Assembly: GCF_021440195.1 (NCBI RefSeq)
Contig: NZ_JAJTSZ010000005.1
Span: 434,001-498,000 of the forward strand
Source of the DNA: Dyadobacter sp. CY356
GTDB lineage: Bacteria; Bacteroidota; Bacteroidia; Cytophagales; Spirosomataceae
Direction: 5' to 3'
Length of the DNA: 64,000 bases
The position numbers and the translations under genes were made by a program. Under the pieces are notes generated by a model. It was given only the letters and a program-made list of their open reading frames with translations. It was not told the origin of the DNA and did no database searches. Shown here piece after piece: positions 34,284 to 43,650 of this stretch (position 1 is the first letter of the stretch; each line of letters starts with the position of its first letter).

Positions 34284-35279
34284 TCATTCCAATTCAGAAG
34301 ATCCGGAATTAAATAGTTGCTGTAAGTGAGCTTGTAAAATTTTCTTATCAGGTAACTTAGTTTGATAATCAGCAACCAAAGTCGGAGACAAGGTGCGACT
34401 TAAAGCGTACTCAACAACCGTTTCATCTTTATTTTTACAGAGGAGAATGCCAATACTGGGATTTTCACTTGGTTTTCGGACATCTCTATCAAGGGCTTCA
34501 AGATAAAAATTGAGTTGCCCCAAATGCTCCGGTGAGAATTCGACAACTTTCAATTCAATTGCTATCAAACAACTTAGTGACCGATTGTAAAATAAAAGGT
34601 CAATGAAGAAGTCATGATTGCCAACTTGTAATCGATACTCTTCTCCCAAAAAGGCGAAATCTTTACCAAATTCAAGTAAGAATGTACGAATGTTTGCAGC
34701 AATCAAACTTTTTAGATCTTTTTCGACATGCGTTTCTGGCAAATCCAGAAATTCCAGCACATAACTGTCTCGAAAAATACTTCCAATATCTTTTGACAAA
34801 ACTCTCATCGTTGATGAGAGTTTTGCATTTCCTAACATTGTCCTTTCAAATACTGCACTATTAAGTTGCCTTTCCAATTCACGGGAAGAATACTTTTCCT
34901 TTACGCAAAGCCGGATATAAAATTCCTTCTCTTCAATAGTCCTTGTTTTAGAAAAAATCAATAAATGATTTGTCCAGGTAATTTCTCTCAGCAGTGCTGA
35001 GAGTTTTGGATGATCATGATATGTTTCATAAAATTGCTTCATCCGCCATAAATTCTTGTCCGAAAAACCAGGTCCACTGAACTCGGTCATTTGAAGATAA
35101 TTAGCAAATTGAACTACAACAGACTTTCCCCAACCTTGATCCCGTATTTGTTTACTCAAATATTCCCCTATTTGCCAATATAAATTTACAAGCTCCGCAT
35201 TCACGGACCGGGCAATCTTTACTTTGGTTTCCTTAATGAGGCTGCTTAGGTTTTCAAAATGTACTTTGTCAATTTCCAT
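34284..35279 (-). CDS. YhcG-type PD-(D/E)XK nuclease (DUF1016)
   Basis: A 331-residue protein. The N-terminal DUF1016 region (about 10-150) has VNLYWQIGEYLS, GWGKSVVVQFANYL, GFSDKNLWRMKQFY and LREITWTNHLLI. The C-terminal YhcG nuclease (about 170-320) has EEYRLQVGNHDFFIDLLFYN and CLIAIELKV, the Asp and ExK of the PD-(D/E)XK core. Homologues are frequently found near type I restriction systems or as solitary accessory genes; their targets are poorly known. No restriction or methylase gene is near. It is a solitary gene inserted among housekeeping genes, convergent with rimO. Confidence 0.88.
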   Translation of the reverse strand: MEIDKVHFENLSSLIKETKVKIARSVNAELVNLYWQIGEYLSKQIRDQGWGKSVVVQFANYLQMTEFSGPGFSDKNLWRMKQFYETYHDHPKLSALLREITWTNHLLIFSKTRTIEEKEFYIRLCVKEKYSSRELERQLNSAVFERTMLGNAKLSSTMRVLSKDIGSIFRDSYVLEFLDLPETHVEKDLKSLIAANIRTFLLEFGKDFAFLGEEYRLQVGNHDFFIDLLFYNRSLSCLIAIELKVVEFSPEHLGQLNFYLEALDRDVRKPSENPSIGILLCKNKDETVVEYALSRTLSPTLVADYQTKLPDKKILQAHLQQLFNSGSSELE

Positions 35280-35400
35280 AAAGTGTGACTATTGAATTGC
35301 TTGTAGACAAAAACCACAAAGTGTATAGACGGTTTTTTACAATTCTGTCACAATAAAAACGAAGTCGAAGATCAGGATTAAGAATCCATGCAATTTCATT

Positions 35401-35433
35401 TTTTGGCTTAAAGATTAAAGTATCCTATTTTTG
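35401..35433 (+). promoter_or_regulatory. Promoter of the DUF4293 gene
   Basis: TTTTG (35401-35405) and TATTTTTG (35426-35433) are separated by exactly 20 bp, an excellent match to the Bacteroidota -33/-7 consensus. The leader to ATG 35466 would be about 28 bases. Confidence 0.65.
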
Positions 35434-35465
35434 TATCTTCAAATAAAGATTAATTTATAATACCC

Positions 35466-35942
35466 ATGTTGCAACGCATTCAATCCATCTTTTTGGCCCT
35501 TACAATTATAGGAATGGGCATTTTCATTTCCTTTCCTGTCTGGACTAAAACAGCTGCCGCAGGAGATCAGCAGATCTCTTTAACAGCTTTGAAAATGACA
35601 CATCAGATCAATCCGGTTCAGTCAAATATTGATTCGGTTCCTTATTTATTGGTTCTTGCCATTGTTATTGCCGGCGTTTCTGCCTTTGCACTGGTTAAAT
35701 TTCGTAACCGGGTTTTGCAGTCAGCCTTGTGCGCGGTTAATTCTATTTTGATGAGTACGCTTCTAGGACTTGTTATTTATTTAACTTTTTACAAAGCAGC
35801 CAAGTTATTCGATCCGCAGATTCCTGGTGATTATACCATAGGATTTTATGGTCTGATAGCGGCCATGATAGCAAACGTGATGGCAAACCGTTACATCCGT
35901 AAAGACGAAAAAACAGTTCAGCAATCGAACCGTTTGAGATAA
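35466..35942 (+). CDS. DUF4293 membrane protein
   Basis: A 158-residue protein with four predicted membrane helices (about 8-26, 58-78, 84-106 and 120-140), matching the DUF4293 family (MLQRIQSIFLALTIIGMGIF, then FPVWTK). The family is restricted largely to Bacteroidota and its function is unknown. The C-terminal tail is short and polar. It has a strong promoter of its own and a bidirectional terminator behind it, so it is a monocistronic unit. Confidence 0.85.
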   Translation: MLQRIQSIFLALTIIGMGIFISFPVWTKTAAAGDQQISLTALKMTHQINPVQSNIDSVPYLLVLAIVIAGVSAFALVKFRNRVLQSALCAVNSILMSTLLGLVIYLTFYKAAKLFDPQIPGDYTIGFYGLIAAMIANVMANRYIRKDEKTVQQSNRLR

Positions 35943-35963
35943 TTTCGGGAAAATAATTTCAAT

Positions 35964-36014
35964 AAAAAAGGCTTGAAAAAAGAAAGCAAAACTTTCAATT
36001 TTCAAGCCTTTTTT
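35964..36014. terminator. Bidirectional terminator
   Basis: Perfect 16-base arms AAAAAAGGCTTGAAAA and TTTTCAAGCCTTTTTT (35964-35979 and 35999-36014) surround a 19-base loop, itself partly self-complementary. It serves the DUF4293 gene and the convergent kdsD. Confidence 0.88.
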
Positions 36015-36031
36015 TACGTATGATTTTATTT

Positions 36032-37006
36032 TTATACCAGTCCTTCGCGCAGCAAATCGTGCAGATGAACAAATCCTTTTACGATTTTTCCTTCAACCAC
36101 AACTACATGTGTTATACTTTTTGACTGCATAATCTCCAGGGCTTTCACTGCAAAATCCTCCGGATCAACACAAATGGGCGACGCTGTCATGATATCACAA
36201 GCTTTTAAATGCAAAAGTTCTTCGCCGGAATGCTGATTTAACATGCGTCGTAAATCTCCATCCGTAATAATTCCAGCCATTTCCCCTTTGGCATTATTCA
36301 CCGCAGTAACACCAAGCCTTTTGGAAGTAATTTCCATAATTACCTGTTTTAACGTGGCATTTTCATCAACAATCGGAAGTGTATTGTTTGGATAAATATC
36401 ACAGACTTTCAGATACAAACGTTTGCCAAGCGCTCCACCGGGATGGAATTTCGCGAAATCCTGACGTGTAAATCCTCTCGTTTCCAGTAATGAAATAGCC
36501 AGCGCATCACCTAAGGCCATGGAAACAGTAGTACTCGTTGTAGGCGCCAGATTATGTGAATCTGCTTCGTTTGGCGCGTATGCATTCAAAATAAATTGAG
36601 CGTGCTGTGCCAGGTAAGAATCCGTATTACTGACCATCGCGATGATCGGAACTCCGGTGCGTTTCAATAATGGAACAAGCACTTTTATTTCTGGCGTATC
36701 ACCACTTTTTGATAATACCAAAACGACATCGTTATCCTGGATCATACCCAAATCCCCATGAATAGCGTCCGCAGCGTGCATAAATAACGCCGGAGTACCA
36801 GTAGAATTTAAAGTTGCCACAATTTTCTGTCCAACAATTGCACTTTTACCTATTCCTGAAACAACGACCCGTCCACCGGAATTTAAAATGGCATATACGC
36901 ATTTTTCAAATTCGTCATCAATCCTTTCAACAAGATTCTGTAAAGCAATAGCTTCGTGCAGTATCACATTCTTTGCGATGGACTGAATATTTTTTATTAA
37001 TTTCAA
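36032..37006 (-). CDS. kdsD: Arabinose-5-phosphate isomerase (KpsF/GutQ family)
   Basis: A 324-residue protein with an SIS sugar-isomerase domain (about 25-175; VVSGIGKSAIVGQKI, ADAIHGDLGM, LVLSKSGDTPEIK, SHNLAPTTSTT) and two CBS domains (about 205-262 and 270-324). It converts ribulose-5-phosphate to arabinose-5-phosphate, the first step of Kdo synthesis for LPS. The start is TTG at 37006, as no ATG fits the family N-terminus. A minus-strand TATCTTTG (37059-37066) is a possible -7 box with no -33. It complements the LptD gene functionally. Confidence 0.93.
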   Translation of the reverse strand: MKLIKNIQSIAKNVILHEAIALQNLVERIDDEFEKCVYAILNSGGRVVVSGIGKSAIVGQKIVATLNSTGTPALFMHAADAIHGDLGMIQDNDVVLVLSKSGDTPEIKVLVPLLKRTGVPIIAMVSNTDSYLAQHAQFILNAYAPNEADSHNLAPTTSTTVSMALGDALAISLLETRGFTRQDFAKFHPGGALGKRLYLKVCDIYPNNTLPIVDENATLKQVIMEITSKRLGVTAVNNAKGEMAGIITDGDLRRMLNQHSGEELLHLKACDIMTASPICVDPEDFAVKALEIMQSKSITHVVVVEGKIVKGFVHLHDLLREGLV

Positions 37007-37100
37007 ATCTGAATTACAGTTTTTATTGAGAACTAATTCTAATTTTTAAGATCAAAGACAAAGATAGAGACTTTTGGGATATCCATTTTGTTGACAAAGT

Positions 37101-39311
37101 ATGGTAAAGCAGGTTGATAATGTCGTTTTAGACACATTAAAAGAAAGACTCAAAGAAATATTTGGTTACAGTCAGTTTCGGGGAGAGCAAGAAGTTATCA
37201 TTCAAAATATCCTGCTTGGCAAAAATACTTTCGTTATTATGCCAACGGGAGCAGGGAAATCACTTTGCTATCAATTGCCGGCACTGGTGACGGAAGGTAT
37301 GACAATTGTTATATCGCCGCTTATTGCCCTCATGAAAAATCAGGTTGACCAGCTGACCGCATTTGGGATCAACGCTCAGTTTTTGAATTCAACGCTGACG
37401 AAGGCGGAGATGACAAGAGTAAAAAACGATGCCCTGGATGGAAGTTTGAAACTGCTCTATATCGCACCGGAATCGTTGACAAAAGAAGAAAATCTTGAAT
37501 TTTTGAAAAAAGTTAAGATTTCTTTTGTCGCTATTGACGAAGCGCATTGTATTTCTGAATGGGGCCATGATTTCCGTCCGGAATATCGCCGCATTTACGG
37601 GATTATCGAAAATATTGGTAACCTCCCGATCATTGCACTTACCGCAACTGCCACACCCAAAGTTCAGCAGGATATCCGTAAAAATTTACAAATGGAAGAA
37701 GCCGAGACTTTCAAGTCTTCCTTCAACCGGAAAAATCTTTATTACGAGATCCGCGCTAAAAAAGATACCAAAAAACAACTGATCCGGTATGTCCGTAACA
37801 ACAAGGGCAAGTCAGGGATTGTATATTGCTTAAGCCGCAAAACGGTTGAAGAAATTGCTGAACTGCTTTCTGTAAATGACGTAAAAGCACTTCCATACCA
37901 CGCAGGTCTGGACAGCAATACGCGAATGGCAAACCAGGATGCTTTTTTGAATGAAGAAGTAGACGTTATTGTTGCCACAATTGCCTTCGGAATGGGTATT
38001 GACAAGCCGGATGTTCGCTTTGTTATTCACTACGATGTACCAAAATCGCTGGAAGGATATTATCAGGAAACGGGTCGGGCCGGTCGTGATGGTCTGGAAG
38101 GAAATTGTCTGATGTTTTACAGCTATGATGATATTCAGAAACTGGAAAAATTCAACAAAGACAAAACCGTTACCGAACGTGATAATGCCCGCCATTTGCT
38201 GAATGAAATGGTAGCTTATTCAACTTTGGGTGTTTGCCGAAGGAGACAGCTTTTAAGTTATTTTGGTGAATATCTGGATAAGGATTGCGGCTTCTGTGAC
38301 AATTGTATCAAACCAACAGAAAAGAGCAAGGTTCAGGATGAAGTGGTCCTTGTGCTCCGGGCAGTTCATTTGACCGAACAACGTTTTGACGGTGAACACA
38401 TTACTGACTTAATTACAGCTACTGACAATCAGTATGTACGTAGTTATGAACATGACAAACTGGATGTTTTTGGCAAAGGCACAGAATTGAACGAATCGCG
38501 TGACTACTGGATCTCCACAATCCGTCAGCTTGTAATTCTGAATTATCTTGAAAAAGATATTGAGAATTATGGCATACTTAAAATTGGTGAGAAAGGACTT
38601 AATTACATCAATGACCCATACCCTGTAACACTTTATAAAGACCACAACTTTGAAGAAGAAGAGGTTAAAGTAGAGGACGATAGTGCAGATGCAGTATCGG
38701 GTGGAAGTGCACACGCTTACGATGAAGCACTTTTAGGTATGTTAAAGGCACTTCGCAAGAAAGTCGCCAAAGAAAAAGATCTACCTCCTTACGTAATTTT
38801 CCAGGATCCGTCTCTGGAAGAAATGGCAACAACTTATCCTACCACTCAACAGGAAATGGCGCAGATTAATGGCGTCGGTATGGGAAAAGTGCAGAAATTC
38901 GGACGCCAGTTTATTGATCTTATCACAAAATATGTTGATGAGAATGAAATTGAAACGGCGAAAGATGTTGTTATAAAATCAACGGTTAATAAATCCAAGA
39001 TCAAGATTTTTATCATTCAGCAGGTTGATAGAAAAATTAGTCTGGACGAAATTGCCGATGTCAAAAATATGGCTCTGGGCGATATTATTGAAGAAGTCGA
39101 ACATATCTGTTATTCCGGCACAAAATTGAATCTTGACTATTATATCAATCAGGTGATTGACAAAGAACGTCAGCAGGATATTTATGATTATTTCATGAGT
39201 GCGGAAACGGATAATATCGCAGCAGCATTAGACGAATTTTCAGGTGACGATGTCAGCGAAGAAGAATTGAGACTTGTGCGAATTAAGTTTTTATCGGAAT
39301 TGGCGAATTAA
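37101..39311 (+). CDS. recQ: ATP-dependent DNA helicase RecQ
   Basis: A 736-residue 3'-5' helicase. Walker A is MPTGAGKSLCYQLPA, the DEAH box AIDEAHCISEWGHDFRPEY, and motif VI ETGRAGRDG. The zinc-binding RQC region has CRRRQLLSYFGE and CGFCDNC, followed by a winged helix and an HRDC domain (about 545-625). The remaining C-terminal 110 residues form a further HTH-like region common in Bacteroidota RecQ. The enzyme unwinds recombination and stalled-fork intermediates. It is divergent from kdsD, and purD follows after 64 bp on the same strand. Confidence 0.95.
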   Translation: MVKQVDNVVLDTLKERLKEIFGYSQFRGEQEVIIQNILLGKNTFVIMPTGAGKSLCYQLPALVTEGMTIVISPLIALMKNQVDQLTAFGINAQFLNSTLTKAEMTRVKNDALDGSLKLLYIAPESLTKEENLEFLKKVKISFVAIDEAHCISEWGHDFRPEYRRIYGIIENIGNLPIIALTATATPKVQQDIRKNLQMEEAETFKSSFNRKNLYYEIRAKKDTKKQLIRYVRNNKGKSGIVYCLSRKTVEEIAELLSVNDVKALPYHAGLDSNTRMANQDAFLNEEVDVIVATIAFGMGIDKPDVRFVIHYDVPKSLEGYYQETGRAGRDGLEGNCLMFYSYDDIQKLEKFNKDKTVTERDNARHLLNEMVAYSTLGVCRRRQLLSYFGEYLDKDCGFCDNCIKPTEKSKVQDEVVLVLRAVHLTEQRFDGEHITDLITATDNQYVRSYEHDKLDVFGKGTELNESRDYWISTIRQLVILNYLEKDIENYGILKIGEKGLNYINDPYPVTLYKDHNFEEEEVKVEDDSADAVSGGSAHAYDEALLGMLKALRKKVAKEKDLPPYVIFQDPSLEEMATTYPTTQQEMAQINGVGMGKVQKFGRQFIDLITKYVDENEIETAKDVVIKSTVNKSKIKIFIIQQVDRKISLDEIADVKNMALGDIIEEVEHICYSGTKLNLDYYINQVIDKERQQDIYDYFMSAETDNIAAALDEFSGDDVSEEELRLVRIKFLSELAN

Positions 39312-39375
39312 AATGCAGCGGGGCAAGGATATTGCCTGTATTGGTTTTGTTCGTTAAAATTATTATTATCAGGTT

Positions 39376-40665
39376 ATGAATGTACTTATATTGGGATCAG
39401 GCGGACGTGAACACGCTTTTGCCTGGAAAATTGCCCAAAGCCCTCTTTGTGACAGTTTGTTTGTAGCGCCGGGAAATGCAGGCACAGCCACCGTGGCCAC
39501 AAATATTCCAATTTCTTATAATGATTTTGATTCAGTTGCAACAGCTGTTCTTGAAAATAGCATTGAACTGGTTATTGTTGGTCCCGAAGAACCGTTGGTG
39601 AACGGAATTATAGACTATTTTGAGGGACGTCCAGATCTTGCGAAAATCAAGATTATCGGACCTAATGCAGCAGGTGCACAGCTTGAAGGAAGCAAAAATT
39701 TCTCAAAGCTGTTTATGCAAAAATATAATATCCCAACGGCTTCCTCCCGCACTTTTACGGCTGAAACCTTGGAAAGCGGTCTTGAATATATTGAAAACCA
39801 TGCCCTGCCAATTGTACTGAAAGCTGATGGACTTGCGGCCGGAAAAGGTGTTATTATTGCTGAGAAAAAAACGGATGCCGAAATTGCTTTTAAAGAAATG
39901 CTGGTTGACGGCAAATTTGGATCAGCAGGAAATAAAGTCGTTATTGAGCAATTCTTAAAAGGAATTGAACTTTCAGTTTTTGTTCTTTGCGATGGAGAAA
40001 ATTATAAAATCTTACCAGAAGCAAAGGATTACAAAAGAATCGGTGAAAACGATACCGGGCTGAATACCGGTGGAATGGGCGCCGTTTCACCAGTGGCATT
40101 TGCTGACGCAAATTTTTTAAGAAAAGTTGAAGAGAAAGTTGTTAAACCTACGCTTCACGGTTTAAAAAGTGAAGGAATAAAATACGTAGGATTTATTTTT
40201 ATCGGTTTAATGAATATAAAAGGTGAGCCTTACGTGATTGAATACAATGTACGTATGGGCGATCCGGAGACAGAGGTGGTTTTACCACGTATACAATCGG
40301 ATTTCCTGATCCTTTTGGCTGCAACGGCAAAAGGAACTTTGCAGGATATTGAAATGACAATTTCTCCACAAGTGGCCGTAACAACTGTACTTGTATCGGG
40401 TGGATATCCGGGAGATTTTGAAAAAGGGAAAGTAATTTCCGGCAATGACAAGCTTGAAGATGTGTTCCTGTTTCATGCAGGAACAACATTCAATGCGAAT
40501 ACCGAAGTCGTGACAAATGGAGGCCGTGTGATGGTTTTGACCGGCGTGGCAAATTCCCTGGAAAATGCAGTCCGTAAATCTCAGCGTGCCGCGCAAGCGA
40601 TTCAGTTTGAGGGTAAATATTTCAGACACGACATCGGTATGGATTTAATTCGTTATAACTCTTGA
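39376..40665 (+). CDS. purD: Phosphoribosylamine-glycine ligase
   Basis: A 429-residue ATP-grasp enzyme of purine synthesis, joining glycine to phosphoribosylamine. Landmarks include MNVLILGSGGREHAFAWK, GPEEPLVNGI, KADGLAAGKGVII, GGMGAVSP and EYNVRMGDPETEVVLPR. It follows recQ after 64 bp and precedes ricT by 15 bp, so purD-ricT are probably cotranscribed. The length is standard. No other pur gene is present. Confidence 0.96.
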   Translation: MNVLILGSGGREHAFAWKIAQSPLCDSLFVAPGNAGTATVATNIPISYNDFDSVATAVLENSIELVIVGPEEPLVNGIIDYFEGRPDLAKIKIIGPNAAGAQLEGSKNFSKLFMQKYNIPTASSRTFTAETLESGLEYIENHALPIVLKADGLAAGKGVIIAEKKTDAEIAFKEMLVDGKFGSAGNKVVIEQFLKGIELSVFVLCDGENYKILPEAKDYKRIGENDTGLNTGGMGAVSPVAFADANFLRKVEEKVVKPTLHGLKSEGIKYVGFIFIGLMNIKGEPYVIEYNVRMGDPETEVVLPRIQSDFLILLAATAKGTLQDIEMTISPQVAVTTVLVSGGYPGDFEKGKVISGNDKLEDVFLFHAGTTFNANTEVVTNGGRVMVLTGVANSLENAVRKSQRAAQAIQFEGKYFRHDIGMDLIRYNS

Positions 40666-40680
40666 TGAAGACGATGAACT

Positions 40681-41877
40681 ATGGGATGTGGATCATGTGC
40701 ATCCGGCGGGTGCGGTACTAAGGAAGGATCGGCCGTCTCAGGATGTGGAAGCAATGGAACCTGTGGTACAGGTGGATGTAATAAAATGAACGTTTTCGAC
40801 TGGCTCAGCCACATGGATGTGCCTGCAAGTCAGAAGTTTGACGTTGTTGAAGTTAAATTTAAAGGCGGAAGAAAAGAATATTTCCGGAATATAAATCAGG
40901 TAGACTTTTGTACAGGCGACTATGTTGTTTGTGAAATGGCGTCTGGCCAGCATATAGGAACAGTATCCTTACAAGGCGAGCTTGTACGCCTTCAGATGAA
41001 GCGTAAAAACGTTGCGATCAGTGATGACATTCATGTTATTTACCGTATTGCCAACGAAAAGGATTTGGACAAACACACGCAGGCGATGGCACGTGAAATG
41101 CCTACGTTATATCGTACACGGGAAATTATCCGTGAGATGAAACTGAATATGAAATTATCAGACGTCGAATTTCAGTCGGATAATACCAAAACTACTTTTT
41201 ACTATTCTTCTGAAGAACGTGTTGATTTCCGGGAACTGATCAAATCTCTGGCTTCTGAATTTAAGGTTCGGATTGAAATGAGGCAGATCAGCCTTCGTCA
41301 GGAAGCAAGCCGTTTAGGCGGATTAGGTTCTTGCGGACGCGAACTTTGCTGTTCAACCTGGCTGACTGATTTTAAGAATATTTCAACTTCGGCTGCGCGT
41401 TATCAGAATCTTTCGCTGAACCCTGCAAAACTTTCAGGACAATGCGGACGGTTGAAATGCTGTCTGAACTATGAGCTGGAAACCTATATTGATGCTTTGC
41501 GTGATATCCCAACCGTGGATGTGCCGCTAAAAACTAAAAAAGGTACGGCGACGCTTCAAAAAACCGACATTTTCAAAAAGATCATGTGGTTTGGTTTTGA
41601 AAAAGATACAAACTGGTATCCGGTTGCGATCGACAAGGTTCTGGAAATTATGGAGCTGAACAAAAACAATGTGATTCCAGAATCACTTGAAATTCTGACG
41701 CCGGAACCAGAGAGAAAACTGGACAGAGGCGCGCAGTCTCTTAACAGTGATCTGGCGAATCTTGACAAAAAATACAGCGAAGAACAGAAAAAGAAGAAAA
41801 AGAAGAAAAACAGGAACGGAAACAAAAACCGGGGAGCCAAGCCACCTCAGGCGGCAACACCTTCCAATCCTCAATAA
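40681..41877 (+). CDS. ricT: RicT-like PSP1-domain iron-sulfur protein
   Basis: A 398-residue PSP1-domain protein. The N-terminus is Cys/Gly-rich (MGCGSCASGGCGTKEGSAVS and GTCGTGGC), then the PSP1 core (about 50-290) holds cysteine motifs LGSCGRELCCS and GQCGRLKCC that coordinate [4Fe-4S] in RicT. The tail is a Lys/Asn-rich, probably unstructured segment (about 368-398). RicT acts with RicA and RicF in RNA processing in Bacillus; in Bacteroidota its role is not established. It is 15 bp behind purD. The extra N-terminal Cys-rich stretch is not part of the Bacillus protein, as far as I recall. Confidence 0.85.
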   Translation: MGCGSCASGGCGTKEGSAVSGCGSNGTCGTGGCNKMNVFDWLSHMDVPASQKFDVVEVKFKGGRKEYFRNINQVDFCTGDYVVCEMASGQHIGTVSLQGELVRLQMKRKNVAISDDIHVIYRIANEKDLDKHTQAMAREMPTLYRTREIIREMKLNMKLSDVEFQSDNTKTTFYYSSEERVDFRELIKSLASEFKVRIEMRQISLRQEASRLGGLGSCGRELCCSTWLTDFKNISTSAARYQNLSLNPAKLSGQCGRLKCCLNYELETYIDALRDIPTVDVPLKTKKGTATLQKTDIFKKIMWFGFEKDTNWYPVAIDKVLEIMELNKNNVIPESLEILTPEPERKLDRGAQSLNSDLANLDKKYSEEQKKKKKKKNRNGNKNRGAKPPQAATPSNPQ

Positions 41878-41880
41878 AAT

Positions 41881-41926
41881 AAAGAAAATGAGCTGCAAAA
41901 TTAATATTTTGCAGCTCATTTTCTTT
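41881..41926 (+). terminator. Very long perfect hairpin terminator
   Basis: 21-base perfect arms (41881-41901 and 41906-41926; core GAGCTGCAAAAT / ATTTTGCAGCTC) with a 4-base loop directly follow the ricT stop. The T-rich outer arm completes an intrinsic terminator. Confidence 0.88.
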
Positions 41927-41947
41927 TAAACCAAACCCAACACAGTC

Positions 41948-43144
41948 TTGAAAAATCATGTCATTCGTCTGGCGCATATTGCCAATCAACCTTCGAGACG
42001 CATCATAGGACTTATGTCCGGCACATCACTGGATGGACTTGACGTTGCACTTTGCAAAGTTCAGGGAAGCGGAACAGATACCATACTGGAAGTTGAGCAA
42101 TTTGCAACTGTTCCTTTCACAGAAGAATTTCGAGACAACATTCGTGAGATTTTTGCCAAACGGGAGATTGACTTCCAGCAACTGTGTGTTTTAAATCCGT
42201 TTATCGGACTGGAACATGGCCGTATGATTCTGGAATGTTTGAAAAACTGGAACATTCCGGCGGAAGAAATCGATCTTATTGCAAGTCACGGGCAGACGGT
42301 TTTTCATGCACCAAAAAAACAGCATAATCTTCCGGGGTTTCCAAATTCAACTTTACAGATCGGCGACGGCGACCATATTTCGGTCACAACCAATATTATA
42401 ACCCTGAGCGATTTCAGGCAAAAACATATCGCAGCAGGCGGAGAAGGCGCACCTCTTGCAGTTTATGGTGATTATTTTTTGTTTTCCAAAAAGGGAGAAA
42501 ACCGGATTTTGCTGAATATGGGCGGTATTGCCAACTTTACTTTTTTACCAGGTTCGCTGGATCCATCTGACATTTTCACAACAGATACAGGCCCGGGAAA
42601 TACTTTAATCGATGCTTTTGCACGCCAGTTTTACAATATACCATATGACAATAACGGCGCAATTGCAGCCAGTGGTTCAGTTAATGAAATTTTACTAGGC
42701 GCACTAAAATCTCTTCCATTTTTTGAAGCTCCGTTTCCCAAAACTACTGGTCCCGAAGTTTTCAACAAAGATTTTGTCAATGATCTGATTTATAAAACTC
42801 ATTTACACGAGATTTCGCATGAAGATATTCTTGCAACTTTAACAAGATTTAGTGCAGATACGATTTCAAGTGCCATCCTGCGTATGATCAAACCGGATGA
42901 AACCTATAAGATTTATGCAAGTGGTGGTGGTGCCCATAATCCAGTGCTGATGGCTGCCATTCATGAACAATTACCAAACTGCCATTTATCGCTCATCGAC
43001 GATCTGGGTGTATCTGGAGATGCAAAGGAAGCGGTGTTATTTGCCGTCTTAGCCAACGAAACGGTAGCTGGCGGAGAAGTTGCCTTTGGAGAGCGCGAAG
43101 GCGTGCCTAGTGTGACGATGGGGAAGATTTCATTTCCGGGGTGA
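41948..43144 (+). CDS. anmK: Anhydro-N-acetylmuramic acid kinase
   Basis: A 398-residue kinase of cell-wall recycling. Family motifs are IGLMSGTSLDGLDVALC near the N-terminus, IASHGQTVFHAP, LQIGDGDHIS, GEGAPLAVYGDY, LLNMGGIANFTFL, TDTGPGNTLIDAF and YASGGGAHNPVLM. It opens the anhydro bond of anhMurNAc and phosphorylates it. The frame starts with TTG at 41948 (MKNHVIRLAH); the first ATG (42014) would cut into the conserved SGTSLDG region. A terminator precedes it, so it is transcribed separately from ricT. Confidence 0.94.
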   Translation: MKNHVIRLAHIANQPSRRIIGLMSGTSLDGLDVALCKVQGSGTDTILEVEQFATVPFTEEFRDNIREIFAKREIDFQQLCVLNPFIGLEHGRMILECLKNWNIPAEEIDLIASHGQTVFHAPKKQHNLPGFPNSTLQIGDGDHISVTTNIITLSDFRQKHIAAGGEGAPLAVYGDYFLFSKKGENRILLNMGGIANFTFLPGSLDPSDIFTTDTGPGNTLIDAFARQFYNIPYDNNGAIAASGSVNEILLGALKSLPFFEAPFPKTTGPEVFNKDFVNDLIYKTHLHEISHEDILATLTRFSADTISSAILRMIKPDETYKIYASGGGAHNPVLMAAIHEQLPNCHLSLIDDLGVSGDAKEAVLFAVLANETVAGGEVAFGEREGVPSVTMGKISFPG

Positions 43145-43650
43145 AATACATATGGATAGATAACTTTAACATCATATCATTAAACTAATAGGTTTGGTTA
43201 TTGCTCCCCTTTATAAGTGTAAATGAAGACATTTACTCAAAATTTCGCCAAAGCAGTAAAAACCATTTCTATTTTTTCTGGATATACAAGCTTTCTAATA
43301 TTGTTATTTCTAGGTTTGTAGGTTAGATTAACGGATTATACATAAAACACTCTCACTGCGGCCAGAATACTCGGATAGCACTTTTTAATTTTTGTGGTAT
43401 AAAAGTTAAATAATCAGGCAAACAAGTAAGAAGAATGCATTCTCCTTGTACTATTTCAGGAATCTTATTCGAAAGTCATTCATCACCTTGTTGTGTGTTA
43501 CGTTGGTTAACATAAAATGGGTTATAATAATCTCTAATATCCACTTCCAGGTTTCCCACTTTTCTTCGGAGCTTTTAGCTTCCTAGATGGATTGCATTTA
43601 TAAAGTTTATAGAAAATGATTTGTGACAAATTTTCTTTTTTAAGTCTCAT
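43145..43650. other. 506-bp intergenic stretch
   Basis: No large frame is supported. It contains a possible 32-codon reading frame (43223-43321), a fragment of the heptad repeat (AGCTTTTAGCTTCCTAG at 43570-43586) and an AT-rich zone ending at the CTCATATG box in front of the HTH gene. It marks the start of an AT-rich accessory segment reaching about 46.5 kb. Confidence 0.6.
43223..43321 (+). CDS. Possible 32-residue membrane peptide
   Basis: The frame encodes MKTFTQNFAKAVKTISIFSG plus a strongly hydrophobic tail ending LLFLGL, a plausible single membrane helix. It could be a small membrane peptide or a toxin-like leader, but no promoter box was recognised and a chance frame of this size in AT-rich DNA is likely. 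Confidence 0.2.
   Translation: MKTFTQNFAKAVKTISIFSGYTSFLILLFLGL

Noticed and set aside
41556..41840. Minus-strand frame with a long Phe run opposite the ricT tail
   Set aside because: The Phe run is the complement of the Lys codons of ricT, so it is a composition artefact.
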